From Pseudonocardia benzenivorans CB1190 (GTDB lineage: Bacteria; Actinomycetota; Actinomycetes; Mycobacteriales; Pseudonocardiaceae): a DNA stretch of 64,000 nucleotides. The stretch lies in the NCBI RefSeq assembly GCF_000196675.2, contig NC_015312.1, positions 6,340,501 to 6,404,500 of the forward strand, given 5' to 3'. Each line of letters begins with the position of its first letter. The first letter of the stretch is position 1. Of the stretch, positions 18,037 through 25,959 are shown piece by piece. The translations under genes were made by a program, and so were the position numbers. Below the pieces are notes generated by a model that saw only the letters and a program-made list of their open reading frames with translations, made no database searches and was not told where the DNA came from.

Positions 18037-18882
18037 GTGGAACCCTGGGAGTTCGGCCGGACCGTCCGGCGCTGGCGCGACCGCGTGGCCCCCGAGGCCG
18101 TCGGCGTCCCGGTGGGTCGCCGACGTCGGGCCAGCGGGCTGCGCCGCGAGGAGCTGGCCGCCCTCGCCGGCATCTCGGCCGACTACCTGACCCGGCTCGA
18201 GCAGGGCCGCGCCACGACACCGTCGGCGCAGGTGGTGGAGTCCCTGTCGCGGGCGCTGCGGCTGCCCGACGGCGAACGGGACCTGCTGTACCGCCTGGCC
18301 GGGCACGCCGCACCCGGCCCCGACGTCGTGCCGTCGCGGATCACCCCGAGCGTGCACCGGCTGCTCGACCGGCTCTCGCACACCCCGGTGGTCGTCTACG
18401 ACGCCGGCTGGACGCTCGTGCTGGCCAACGCGCCCTACGACGCCCTGATGGGGGAGACGACCGCCTGGCGCGGTCTGGAACGCAACGCCGTGTGGCGCAA
18501 CGTCGCGCGCCTGCCCACCCGGGTCGTGCACACGCCGCGGGAGCAGGCCGAGCACGAGGCCCGGCTCGTCGCCGACCTGCGTGTCACGGCCTCCCGTTAC
18601 CCCGCCGACCGCAACCTGCGACGCCTGATCGCCGAGCTGTCGGCGGGCAGCCCACGCTTCGCCGAGCTCTGGGACGCCCAGGCCCCGCCGCCCCTGGCCG
18701 AACCGTCCCGGCACAAGACGATCGACCACCCGGCGGTCGGGCCGATCACCCTCGACTGCGACACGTTGGTCGTCGCGCTGGACGACCTGCGCATCACCGT
18801 CTACACCGCCGAGCCCGGCACCGAGGACGCCGAGCGCCTGGCCCTCGCCGTCGTCCTGGGCACCCAGTCCATGGCTCGCTGA
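18037..18882 (+). CDS. Helix-turn-helix regulator with MmyB-type ligand-binding domain
   Basis: A 281-residue regulator starting at GTG 18037. Residues about 10-80 form an XRE-type helix-turn-helix (LRREELAALAGISADYLTRLEQGRATTPS). The remainder is the MmyB-like PAS-related domain with LLDRLSHTPVVVYDAGWTLVLANAPYDALMG, DRNLRRLIAELSAGSPRFAELWD and the closing LDDLRITVYTAEPGTEDAERL. MmyB domains may bind fatty acids. The gene is divergent from the SDR at 16969-17934 and is its likely regulator. Confidence 0.88.
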   Translation: MEPWEFGRTVRRWRDRVAPEAVGVPVGRRRRASGLRREELAALAGISADYLTRLEQGRATTPSAQVVESLSRALRLPDGERDLLYRLAGHAAPGPDVVPSRITPSVHRLLDRLSHTPVVVYDAGWTLVLANAPYDALMGETTAWRGLERNAVWRNVARLPTRVVHTPREQAEHEARLVADLRVTASRYPADRNLRRLIAELSAGSPRFAELWDAQAPPPLAEPSRHKTIDHPAVGPITLDCDTLVVALDDLRITVYTAEPGTEDAERLALAVVLGTQSMAR

Positions 18883-19024
18883 CGGCTGATCGACGCGCCG
18901 TGCGGGTCGCGGCCTGGGTGCGCTCCGGACAGACGTGCCGCTCAGCGCAGGCCCTCCTTCGCCCCTGGGCGCCCGTGCGGAGCGGGCGTAGCGTCCGGCC
19001 GCCGAGGCGGAAGGGGACGACGTC

Positions 19025-19534
19025 ATGGGCAGCGAGAGACTGAGTCTGTCCGTGATACCCGGAGCCGGCTGGAGCGCCGATGACATCCGGTCGGTGGCCC
19101 GGGCGGCGGACGACGCCGGCTTCGAGGCGATCTTCACGACCGAGGTCAACAACGACGCGATTGCCACCGCCCAGCTGATGGGCTCGGCGACCGAGCGCAT
19201 CAGGGTCGGCACCATACCCACGTTCCTCGGCAGCGACCTCGCAGAATGCCGGGACGCGGCGCGGCAGAATCTCGCGCTCTACACCGGGCTCCCCTTCTTC
19301 CGGCGGATGTGGCGCAGCAGTGGCTACGTCGCGGAGGTCGAGCAGATGGAAGCAGGCGACGGAGCGGCATCGCTCAGCGACGCGATGCTGGACTCGTTCT
19401 GCCTGCTCGGGCCCGTCGCGCGGTGCCGCGAACGGCTGGCCGAATACCGCTCCAGCGGGGTCGACCTGCCGATACTGGGTCCGCCGGTCGGCCCTGGCCC
19501 GGCCCGACAGGTCATCGACGCCTTCGCTGCCTGA
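19025..19534 (+). pseudogene. LLM-family oxidoreductase with a large internal in-frame deletion
   Basis: Only 169 residues, against about 290-300 for the luciferase-like family. The N-terminal strand-helix part ends at ATERIRVGT and the reading continues directly as IPTFLGSDLAECRDAARQNLALYTGLPFF, which normally lies well past the middle of the barrel. The C-terminus with LLGPVARCRERLAEYRSSGVDLPI is present. About 120-130 residues of the TIM barrel are therefore missing without a frameshift. A good ribosome site (GGAAGGGG) remains. It is very unlikely to fold as a working flavin/F420 enzyme. Confidence 0.75.
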
Positions 19535-19640
19535 CGTCGAGGATGTGATCGAGCCCTGCCGGGGGTCGCTGCGAACCCTCGTCCTGCCGGGCCACGAGCC
19601 GACATCAATACCGAATGAAAGTATTTCCGTGGGGGTACGT

Positions 19641-19668
19641 CGTCTGAGAACACTCGCAAGCTCAGACG
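19641..19668. terminator. Possible stem-loop at the end of the AmiC-like gene
   Basis: CGTCTGAG at 19641-19648 pairs with CTCAGACG at 19661-19668 around a 12-base loop. It spans the stop codon of the minus-strand AmiC-like gene (19662). There is no T-run, so the terminator role is tentative. Confidence 0.35.
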
Positions 19669-20732
19669 CTCGTCAGCTGGTCCTGGATGTCGAACTCGAG
19701 CTCCTGGGCGACGGCCATGTAGACGCTCTGTTCGAGCTGGTTGCCGTTCATCCTGACGGTTCCCCGAGGCCCCTCGTAGACGAGACCCTCGGCCGCGGCG
19801 ATCATCCGGTGGACGTCGAGACTGCCGGCTCGCGTCACCAGCCGGGCCAGCAGCAACATCGCCTCATAGCACGATTCGCCGATGCTGTTGAGCGGCGGAG
19901 CGCCGGCGCCGAAGCGCTGGTAGTAGCGGGCGGCGAACTCGAGGCTCTGGGTCGTGTTCAACCCGTCGAAGTAGCCGGCCGCGGCGAACAGCCCGGTGTT
20001 GGCCGCACCGCTCCCGGCGAGCAGCATGTTCTCCTCGACGTGCGGACTGAGCCTCTCCACCGTGCCGACCAGGCCCCACTCGGCGAACTGCCGGTTGAAC
20101 TCCACGCCGTCCTGCCCGACGAGCAGCATCAGCACGCTGTCGGCGCCGCACACCTCGATCTCGTGCAGGACGCGGGAGAAGTCGGTGGTGCCGAGCGGTA
20201 CGTAGACCTCGCGCAGCAGCGGCGTCCCCGCCCGGCGTGCCTCGGCGCGCGCCGCGGTTCCGGTGAGTCGCGGCCAGATGTAGTCGTTGCCGACGAGCAG
20301 CCAGCGCCGCGCACCGAGCTGGCTCGTCATCCACCGCATCGCGGGCACGAGCTGCGAGGCGGGCGTCTCCCCCGCCATGAAGACCCCGGGGGTGTTCTCC
20401 CCGCCCTCGTGCAGCGGCGCGTAGACGTACGGCACCCGGTGCGCGGTCCGCCGGGCGACCTCACGGCGCACGGCGGAGATGTGCCAACCGGTGACCGCGT
20501 CGACCGCGCCCATCGTGATCAGCGCGTCCACCTGGTCGGCCACGACCTTCGGCGGTGCGGCGCCGTCGACCACGGTCAGCCGGACCTCGCGCCCCAGCAG
20601 CCCCGACCCGGCGTTGAGCTCCTCGACCGCGAGGGTCGCGCACGACTCACAGGAGGCGCCGTAGATGCCGGCCGAACCCTGCAGGGGCATGACGAACGCG
20701 AGGTCGAGCGTGTCGCGTGCGGCACGACTCAT
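19662..20732 (-). CDS. AmiC/NhhC-like amide or nitrile sensor (substrate-binding-protein fold)
   Basis: A 356-residue periplasmic-binding-protein fold of the amide/urea group. It has no signal peptide or lipobox; it starts MSRAARDTLDLAFVMPLQGSAGIYG. Cytoplasmic members such as AmiC, and NhhC/NhlC of cobalt nitrile hydratase clusters, act as ligand-sensing regulators. AAGGAG precedes the ATG. It is divergent from the MarR gene and next to nitrile hydratase, the same order as nhhC-nhhD in Rhodococcus rhodochrous J1 (recalled from literature). I infer that it senses the amide product and modulates expression. Confidence 0.85.
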   Translation of the reverse strand: MSRAARDTLDLAFVMPLQGSAGIYGASCESCATLAVEELNAGSGLLGREVRLTVVDGAAPPKVVADQVDALITMGAVDAVTGWHISAVRREVARRTAHRVPYVYAPLHEGGENTPGVFMAGETPASQLVPAMRWMTSQLGARRWLLVGNDYIWPRLTGTAARAEARRAGTPLLREVYVPLGTTDFSRVLHEIEVCGADSVLMLLVGQDGVEFNRQFAEWGLVGTVERLSPHVEENMLLAGSGAANTGLFAAAGYFDGLNTTQSLEFAARYYQRFGAGAPPLNSIGESCYEAMLLLARLVTRAGSLDVHRMIAAAEGLVYEGPRGTVRMNGNQLEQSVYMAVAQELEFDIQDQLTSV

Positions 20733-20772
20733 CGCGTCTCCTTCGCGTGCTCCGAGCGCCCCGAGAGTGTCT

Positions 20773-20783
20773 CATGTGAAATG
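20773..20783 (+). promoter_or_regulatory. Operator-like site 1, CATGTGAAATG
   Basis: This lies between the divergent AmiC-like and MarR genes. With flanking bases it forms the imperfect dyad TCTCA-tg-TGAAA. It is the first of three CATNTGAAATG copies in this cluster, each in a promoter region. Confidence 0.55.
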
Positions 20784-20824
20784 CTGTCGTTTGAAAACGT
20801 CAGGTTTCGGGGAGGGATCGCGGC

Positions 20825-21271
20825 ATGGGAGACCCTACGGCGCAGGTCAGCCTCGCGCTACTGCTTGCGCAGGCCGAGCGATACGCGACCGACCGGCTCG
20901 ACGACGTGCTGCGGGCGACCGGGTTGACCGTCGACCAGTACCGGGTGCTGCTCCAGCTGGCCGACGGTCACGGGCACTCGATGACCGAGGTCGCAGAGCA
21001 GGCGGTGCTCTCGCCCGCGACCCTGACCAGGGTCGTCGACCGGCTCAGCCAGCTGAACCTCCTGCACCGCCGGATCGACCCGATCGATCGGCGGCGCGCC
21101 CTGCTCTACATGTCCCACCGCGGCGAGCCGCTGCTGCGGCAGATCATCAACGAGGAGGGGGCACTCCAGGAGGAGCTGGAGGCACGGCTCGGGGTCGTGG
21201 ACTACAACCACCTCCTCGACACCCTCCAGACCATGATCTCGGCCTCCGCCACCGCGTCGGCCGGCCGATGA
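20825..21271 (+). CDS. MarR-family regulator of the nitrile hydratase cluster (NhhD-like)
   Basis: A 148-residue winged-helix MarR protein. The recognition region GHSMTEVAEQAVLSPATLTRVVDRLSQLNLLHRR and the wing RIDPIDRRRALLYMSHRGE are clear. GGAGG precedes the ATG. It sits immediately before the nitrile hydratase beta gene in the same direction, corresponding to nhhD of the J1 high-molecular-mass enzyme cluster, where NhhD is a positive regulator. Candidate operators of the form CATNTGAAATG lie upstream of this gene, upstream of nitrile hydratase and upstream of the acetamidase gene. Confidence 0.87.
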   Translation: MGDPTAQVSLALLLAQAERYATDRLDDVLRATGLTVDQYRVLLQLADGHGHSMTEVAEQAVLSPATLTRVVDRLSQLNLLHRRIDPIDRRRALLYMSHRGEPLLRQIINEEGALQEELEARLGVVDYNHLLDTLQTMISASATASAGR

Positions 21272-21336
21272 CGCGGGACCTCCCCGAACCGGCCGCCGCC
21301 CGGCCGACAAGTTGGTCGTTCCGGGTGAAAACAAAC

Positions 21337-21347
21337 CATATGAAATG
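21337..21347 (+). promoter_or_regulatory. Operator-like site 2, CATATGAAATG
   Basis: This is 89 bp upstream of the nitrile hydratase beta start. A second TGAAATG follows directly (overlapping tandem TGAAATGAAATG), so two half-sites may be present. It matches sites at 20773 and 24270. Confidence 0.55.
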
Positions 21348-21435
21348 AAATGTGGTCCACGGGCGGTCTAGGGTCCTCCGCACGACGCCGGGCCGCCCGG
21401 CATCCCGCACGCCGACGTGGAGGAGTGACTCGCCG

Positions 21436-22143
21436 ATGCATGGACCACACGACGTAGGTGGCCGCGACGGCCTCGGCCCGGTGATCGAGGTCTTCAAGGA
21501 TCCCGACCAGCCGCCGTTCCGGTACGCCTTCGAGGGCCGGATGCACGCCCTCACCGCGATGGCGATCGCGGGCGGCGCCTTCAACCTCGACGAGCAGCGG
21601 CACGGTATCGAGCTGATGCCGTGGGCGCACTACACCGACTCGAACTACTACGAGCACTGGCTCTACTCGGTCGAGAAGCTGCTCAACGACAAGGGAATCA
21701 TCACCCACGAGGAGATCGACGAGCGGGTCCGCACCCAGCCCGCCGGCTCGTTCACCGCGAACCCGCCGAAGCCCGAGACCCTGAGCCCGCTCGCCGACAA
21801 GATGATGGGCGTCCTGTGGGCCGGCACCCCGCACAACGTCGACACCGACCAGGAGCCCCGGTTCGCACCTGGTGACACGGTTCGCGTCCGCAACATCAAC
21901 GTCGCATCGCACAACCGACTGCCGGGCTACCTCAACCGGGCGGTCGGGGTCGTCCACTGGCACCACGGGGCGCACCACGATCCGGCCGCCAGCGCGCACC
22001 GCCAGGTCGACGAGCCCAACCACCTCTACACCGTCCGGTTCGACAAGGCCGATCTGTGGGGTTCCGAGGTCGCGGACGGGCAGGGCGACTTCCACCTCTA
22101 CGCCGACCTGTTCGAGAGCTACCTCGACCCCGCCGACGCCTGA
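21436..22143 (+). CDS. nhhB: Nitrile hydratase beta subunit
   Basis: A 235-residue beta subunit, close to the ~229 of the J1 high-molecular-mass enzyme. It starts MHGPHDVGGRDGLGPV, the usual MDGIHDTGGM-GYGPV-like opening. The C-terminal SH3-like barrel segment FAPGDTVRVRNINVASHNRLPGYLN and the closing YTVRFDKADLWG are present. It pairs with alpha to form the enzyme hydrating nitriles to amides. GGAGG lies before the ATG at 21436. The order beta-alpha-accessory is the cobalt-type arrangement. Confidence 0.96.
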   Translation: MHGPHDVGGRDGLGPVIEVFKDPDQPPFRYAFEGRMHALTAMAIAGGAFNLDEQRHGIELMPWAHYTDSNYYEHWLYSVEKLLNDKGIITHEEIDERVRTQPAGSFTANPPKPETLSPLADKMMGVLWAGTPHNVDTDQEPRFAPGDTVRVRNINVASHNRLPGYLNRAVGVVHWHHGAHHDPAASAHRQVDEPNHLYTVRFDKADLWGSEVADGQGDFHLYADLFESYLDPADA

Positions 22144-22172
22144 CCGGCCTCACCGAAGCGAGAGAGACAACC

Positions 22173-22796
22173 ATGACTACTCCCGAGAAGCTCGAGAGCG
22201 GCAAGCTGAGCTGGATGTCCCTCGACGACGTCGAGGCCCGCGTCCGGGCACTGGAGTCACTGCTCGTCGAGCGTGGCCTTGCCGAGTCCGCGGCCGTCGA
22301 CGCGGTCGTGAACGCGTTCGAGAACGACATGGGGCCGATGAACGGCGCCAAGGTCGTCGCCCGCGCGTGGACCGAGCCCGACTTCAAGGAGTGGCTCCTG
22401 CGGGACGCCACCTCGGCCATCGGGTCGATGGGCTTCACCGGCCTGCAGAGCGAGCACCTGCTGGCGGTCGAGAACACCGACGACGTGCACAACGTCATCG
22501 TCTGCACGCTCTGCTCCTGCTATCCGTGGACGCTGCTGGGAATCCCGCCGGCCTGGTTCAAGTACCCGCAGTACCGAGCGCGGGTCGTGAAGGAGCCGCG
22601 CGAGGTGCTGAAGGAGTTCGGCGTCGAGCTCGGCCCGGAGGTCCGGATCGACGTCTGGGACACGAGCGCCGAGCTGCGCTACCTGGTGCTGCCCCAGCGC
22701 CCGGCCGGCACCGAGGGCTGGAGCGCCGAGCAGCTCGCCGAGATCGTCAGCCGTGACTCCATGGTCGGCGTCGCACTCGTGAGCGTGCCCTCATGA
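22173..22796 (+). CDS. nhhA: Nitrile hydratase alpha subunit, cobalt type
   Basis: A 207-residue catalytic subunit. The metal-binding claw is CTLCSC at residues 111-116. Thr at the second position (iron enzymes have Ser, CSLCSC) marks a non-corrin Co(III) enzyme; in the family Cys-114 and Cys-116 equivalents become sulfinic and sulfenic acids. The surrounding VIVCTLCSCYPW and PAWFKYPQYRARVVKEPR are conserved. It lies 29 bp after beta and overlaps the accessory gene by 4 bp. Expression should need cobalt. Confidence 0.97.
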   Translation: MTTPEKLESGKLSWMSLDDVEARVRALESLLVERGLAESAAVDAVVNAFENDMGPMNGAKVVARAWTEPDFKEWLLRDATSAIGSMGFTGLQSEHLLAVENTDDVHNVIVCTLCSCYPWTLLGIPPAWFKYPQYRARVVKEPREVLKEFGVELGPEVRIDVWDTSAELRYLVLPQRPAGTEGWSAEQLAEIVSRDSMVGVALVSVPS

Positions 22797-23158
22797 CCGC
22801 CTCGATCACGGTCCCCGACCTCGAGGGCGTCGCGGCGATCCCGCGCTCGAACGGCGAGCCGACCTTCGACGCGCCGTGGCAGAGTCGGGCGTTCGGCATG
22901 GTCGTGAGCCTGCACGAGCAGGGGCTCTACCCCTGGGACGAGTTCAAGACCCTGCTGATCGACGAGATCGAGCGCAGCGGCATCACCGACACCTGCGACC
23001 CGGCGGTGTACTACCGGCAGTTCACCGGCGCGTTCTTCCGCCTGCTCGAGGCCCGGGGCATCCTCTCGGCCGAGGACCTGGAGGTGCGCACCGACGAGGA
23101 GAAGCGGCTGCTCGCCCACGAGGACGAGCACACCGACGACCACGGGCACGGGCACTGA
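22793..23158 (+). CDS. nhhG: Nitrile hydratase accessory protein (cobalt chaperone-like, NhhG)
   Basis: A 121-residue protein homologous to the N-terminal half of beta subunits (PWQSRAFGMVVSLHEQGLYPWDEFKTLLIDEI). Such proteins swap alpha subunits and deliver cobalt during maturation. The C-terminus is unusually rich in His and acidic residues (HEDEHTDDHGHGH), suited to metal capture. The ATG overlaps the alpha stop (ATGA), so synthesis is coupled. No separate nhhE-like or cobalt-transporter gene is in the cluster. Confidence 0.92.
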   Translation: MTASITVPDLEGVAAIPRSNGEPTFDAPWQSRAFGMVVSLHEQGLYPWDEFKTLLIDEIERSGITDTCDPAVYYRQFTGAFFRLLEARGILSAEDLEVRTDEEKRLLAHEDEHTDDHGHGH

Positions 23159-23177
23159 CCGCGGACTCCCTTCGAGA

Positions 23178-23216
23178 CGAACTCGGCCGACGTCCTGCGG
23201 ACGCCGGCCGAGTTCG
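23178..23216. terminator. Bidirectional terminator between the nitrile hydratase and acetamidase genes
   Basis: An 18-bp arm at 23178-23195 pairs with 23199-23216 around a TGC loop, with one mismatch. An outer 10-bp inverted repeat, CTGACCGCGG at 23155-23164 and CCGCGGTCAG at 23224-23233, encloses it and covers both stop codons. The convergent genes end on either side, so it can end transcription from both strands. Confidence 0.8.
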
Positions 23217-23229
23217 CTCGTTCCCGCGG

Positions 23230-24246
23230 TCAGCGGACCCCGGCGGCACGCGCACGCAGGTCCCGGTGGATCGCGTCGTAGGCGGGGACCTCCGGCAGCA
23301 ACGACTTGCGGACCTTCGTCACCGCGCTGTAGTTCGCGTCGACGACGTTGGCGATCGGCGTCAGGGAGATCTGGGTCAGCAGCTGATAGGCGTCGAGGTG
23401 GTCGATCCCGTGCAGCTCGCCGAGCCAGTGGACCATCTCCACCTGCCCGATCCGCCACGCGTCCTCGAGCGGGCGCGACGAGCCGACGGTCATGATGAAC
23501 TCGTCGTTCTCGAGCCTCGGCCAGGCCGGCGCACGCCCCTTGATCAGCTCGACGATCAGCGTCGAGTCCATCGCACCCTCGATCGCCGTCCCACAGCTCT
23601 CCCCCTCGCCCTGCCGGTAGTGGCCGTCGCCGATCGAGAAGAGCGCGCCCGGCACGTTGACCGGCAGGTACACGGTGACCCCCGCCCGCATCTCGGGCGT
23701 GTCCATGTTGCCCCCGAAGTTGTCGGGCGTCAGCGACGTCCGGACCTCCCGCAACGGCGGCGCGACGCCGACGGTCCCGAGCATCGGCTCCAACGGCAGC
23801 TCGACCGAGAACGGTTCGCGGCCTGCCACCGGGCGCTGGGCCTCGAACAAGGCCACGTTCCGCGTGCGATCGACCTGGTAGATCCAGGTCAGCTCGGGCA
23901 GGGGTTCCTGCAGCAGTCGCGTGCGATCGGTGCTCGTCAGACCGCCGAAGAACGGGATCGTCGTCGACGCGGCCCAGTCCCGGGCCGGGGTCAGGTCGAC
24001 GATGTGCAGGACCAGCGTGTCGCCGGGTTCTGCCCCTTCCACGTAGAACGGTCCGGTCTGCGGGTTCAGGTAGCGCGTGTCGAGCAGTTCGGTCGGGCGG
24101 TCCGTCGCACGCTGGAGAACTCCTCCGAAGGCGTCCTCGCTCCACAGTCGCAGGACGTCGCCCGGCTCGACCTTCCGGACGGGAGCCACGCCACCGAACG
24201 TGAAGACGTAGTCCGACGCGGTGGGCCGGAACTCGATGTCAGCCAT
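23230..24246 (-). CDS. Acetamidase/formamidase family protein
   Basis: A 338-residue enzyme of the acetamidase/formamidase (FmdA_AmdA) family, which is unrelated to the amidase-signature and nitrilase amidases. Recognisable parts are EPGDTLVLHIVDLTP, the FGGNMDTPEM segment and SIGDGHYRQGEGE, which carry the metal-binding His and acidic residues of the family. It should hydrolyse short aliphatic amides to acid plus ammonia, completing nitrile breakdown. The start is ATG 24246 rather than TTG 24249, with AGAGG upstream. It is convergent with nhhG; its promoter carries the third CATNTGAAATG site. Confidence 0.9.
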   Translation of the reverse strand: MADIEFRPTASDYVFTFGGVAPVRKVEPGDVLRLWSEDAFGGVLQRATDRPTELLDTRYLNPQTGPFYVEGAEPGDTLVLHIVDLTPARDWAASTTIPFFGGLTSTDRTRLLQEPLPELTWIYQVDRTRNVALFEAQRPVAGREPFSVELPLEPMLGTVGVAPPLREVRTSLTPDNFGGNMDTPEMRAGVTVYLPVNVPGALFSIGDGHYRQGEGESCGTAIEGAMDSTLIVELIKGRAPAWPRLENDEFIMTVGSSRPLEDAWRIGQVEMVHWLGELHGIDHLDAYQLLTQISLTPIANVVDANYSAVTKVRKSLLPEVPAYDAIHRDLRARAAGVR

Positions 24247-24269
24247 CAAAACCTCTTCTCATTAAGTTT

Positions 24270-24280
24270 CATCTGAAATG
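24270..24280 (+). promoter_or_regulatory. Operator-like site 3, CATCTGAAATG
   Basis: This is 24 bp upstream of the acetamidase start (minus strand). It is the most symmetric copy, TTTCA-tc-TGAAA, suggesting the true operator is an inverted repeat with a 2-bp spacer. The same motif lies in front of the regulator genes and nitrile hydratase. Confidence 0.6.
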
Positions 24281-24408
24281 ATATCTTGAGGTCAAGCTAG
24301 AGGGAAGATAGAGTAAGCCCAGTTCACAGCCACCTTGAGCGCGATCCGCAGAACCTTCCAAGTGCTGGCTGTCTCGTTCAGTTCACACTCCGCGAGAAGG
24401 GACCCGCT

Positions 24409-24930
24409 ATGGGAGAGAAGACTGCACTCACGGTGTCGGTAGGCCTGTGGGGAGCGATCTCCACCTGGCTGACGGCGACGATCCTGCCGCTGCCCGTGTG
24501 GGTCGTCTTCCTCGCGTGGGCGTGCGCGTTCCTGGTGGGGAGCGGCATCCGGGGCGCGGCCCTGTCGGCACTGGCCAACCTGGTTGGCATCGCGGTCGCG
24601 ACCGCGACCCTGCTTCTGGTGACGGCGGCCGGCGGCGGCACACTCGTGCTGGGGATCGGCGTCGGGCTCGGTAGCGCCCTGATGATCGCCCTGTCCCGAA
24701 TCCCGTTGCTCGCCGCCGCTCCGGCCATCGTTGTCGGGTTCGCGATCACGGTCGCCACGATGGTTGCCACCGACGTGCCGATCACGCGCGCAGGCGCCGA
24801 TCACCCCGCCCTGGTCGCGGCGGCCGCCGTGGTGACGGGAGCCGTGTTCGCCGTCCTGTCGGGACGCACCGCCGCGCTGCTCACCGCGCGCCGTCGAGGG
24901 ACGGACCCGGTCGGCGAAGCGGCTGCGTGA
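24409..24930 (+). CDS. DUF1097-like membrane protein
   Basis: A 173-residue protein with about five membrane helices and the short loop pattern TVSVGLWGAISTWLTATILPLPVWVVFLAWACAF typical of DUF1097. The function is unknown. Because it sits just outside the nitrile/amide cluster it could be a permease for a related small molecule, but no operator copy lies close to its own start. The next 600 bp are gene-free. Confidence 0.7.
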   Translation: MGEKTALTVSVGLWGAISTWLTATILPLPVWVVFLAWACAFLVGSGIRGAALSALANLVGIAVATATLLLVTAAGGGTLVLGIGVGLGSALMIALSRIPLLAAAPAIVVGFAITVATMVATDVPITRAGADHPALVAAAAVVTGAVFAVLSGRTAALLTARRRGTDPVGEAAA

Positions 24931-25539
24931 CGGGTCTCCATCGCCGGCCCAGGTGACCTCGGCCGCACGTCGGCCGCACGGGAACGACACACTCCTCGCC
25001 GGCTCGACGAGACATCGGCCCCGGCGGTTTCGCCGCCGACCGACCTGGCCGGACCTGCCGCGGGCCGTCCCGCCGAATCCCCGGGTGAGCGTCGTCGGCG
25101 CCGGCAGCCCGGCGCCGCGCGATCAGATCCGAGCGCCATGTCGCGCAGCGGGATCCGCGAATGCCGCTGACCACCGGAGCACCCTGGCCGTCCGGACGAG
25201 TCGGGCCGCGTCGGCTCTCGTTGACGACCATCGACGCGGCCGGCGACGCGATATCGCACGATGCCCGAGTCGGGCGGCGGCGCCACGCGCGGCAGCGCGC
25301 CAGGAGCAGCGCGGAGGTGTGGCCGCGCCCCGACCCCCCCGCCCGGGGCGGTTCATCAGCACCCTGACGTCGGTCCGTTCGGCGCCGACGGGCGTCGCCG
25401 CACGACCGCCGCGGGCACCGGTGTCGGACACGCCCTGGCCCCGAACCGGCCGATCCCTGCCTCCGAGTCGAGAGCCGCGACGACGCCGCGGTCCCCTTCA
25501 GGCGGCGCCGGTATGCGCCGCCGGAGGCCCGTCCGTGCG
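24931..25539. other. Gene-poor stretch of about 600 bp
   Basis: Open frames here are arginine- and proline-rich and overlap on all strands, as expected of random high-GC DNA. I saw no ribosome site tied to a plausible protein, no repeat and no RNA structure. It may be decayed coding DNA, but I could not identify a parent gene. Confidence 0.5.
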
Positions 25540-25959
25540 TCAGGCCGGGTCCGTGGCCTCGGCAGGCGCCTGCCGACGCAGGTGCTCGACCAGCGTCTTG
25601 CGCGGCGGGTTGAACACGTCGATCTCATCACAGCGGGTATCGCGGGTCCGGGCGCCGTGCGGCACCCACGGTGGGATCACGGCGACATCACCGGCGCGCA
25701 TCACGCGCACCTCGCCGTCGAGCTCGAACTCGAACTCGCCGTCGAGCACGATGACGATCTGCTCCTCTTCGTGCTGGTGAACCGGAGCCTCGGTGTTCGG
25801 TTCGAAGTGCACGAAGTTCGTCATCATCTGTTCGCCGAGAACCGGACGGAACGCCAGTCCGGGCACGAACTCGACCGGCTCGATCGCCCTGGCGTCGACG
25901 TAGCGGCCGGGAGCAGTGGGGACGCCTCCGGACTCGCTGCTGAAGTGGGACCGGCTCAC
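25540..25959 (-). CDS. Cupin-domain protein
   Basis: A 139-residue single-cupin protein. Cupin motif 1 is HQHEEEQIVIVLDGEFEFELDG (metal-type His-x-His and Glu), and motif 2 is GDVAVIPPWVPHGARTRD with the second His. GTG at 25959 is chosen because GAGGAGG precedes it; longer in-frame versions start in the upstream A/T-richer promoter DNA. Such small cupins can be dioxygenases, isomerases or binding proteins; the substrate is unknown. It is divergent from the Lrp-type gene across a 408-bp gap. Confidence 0.82.
   Translation of the reverse strand: MSRSHFSSESGGVPTAPGRYVDARAIEPVEFVPGLAFRPVLGEQMMTNFVHFEPNTEAPVHQHEEEQIVIVLDGEFEFELDGEVRVMRAGDVAVIPPWVPHGARTRDTRCDEIDVFNPPRKTLVEHLRRQAPAEATDPA

Noticed and set aside
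19025..19534. Considered the 169-residue LLM frame as a normal short gene
   Set aside because: The family barrel cannot form without the central third, and both retained parts match distant positions of the full protein.
25123..25431. A 102-codon minus-strand frame in the gene-poor stretch
   Set aside because: Arg/Ala-rich, no ribosome site, no family similarity; overlapping frames on the other strand are equally long.
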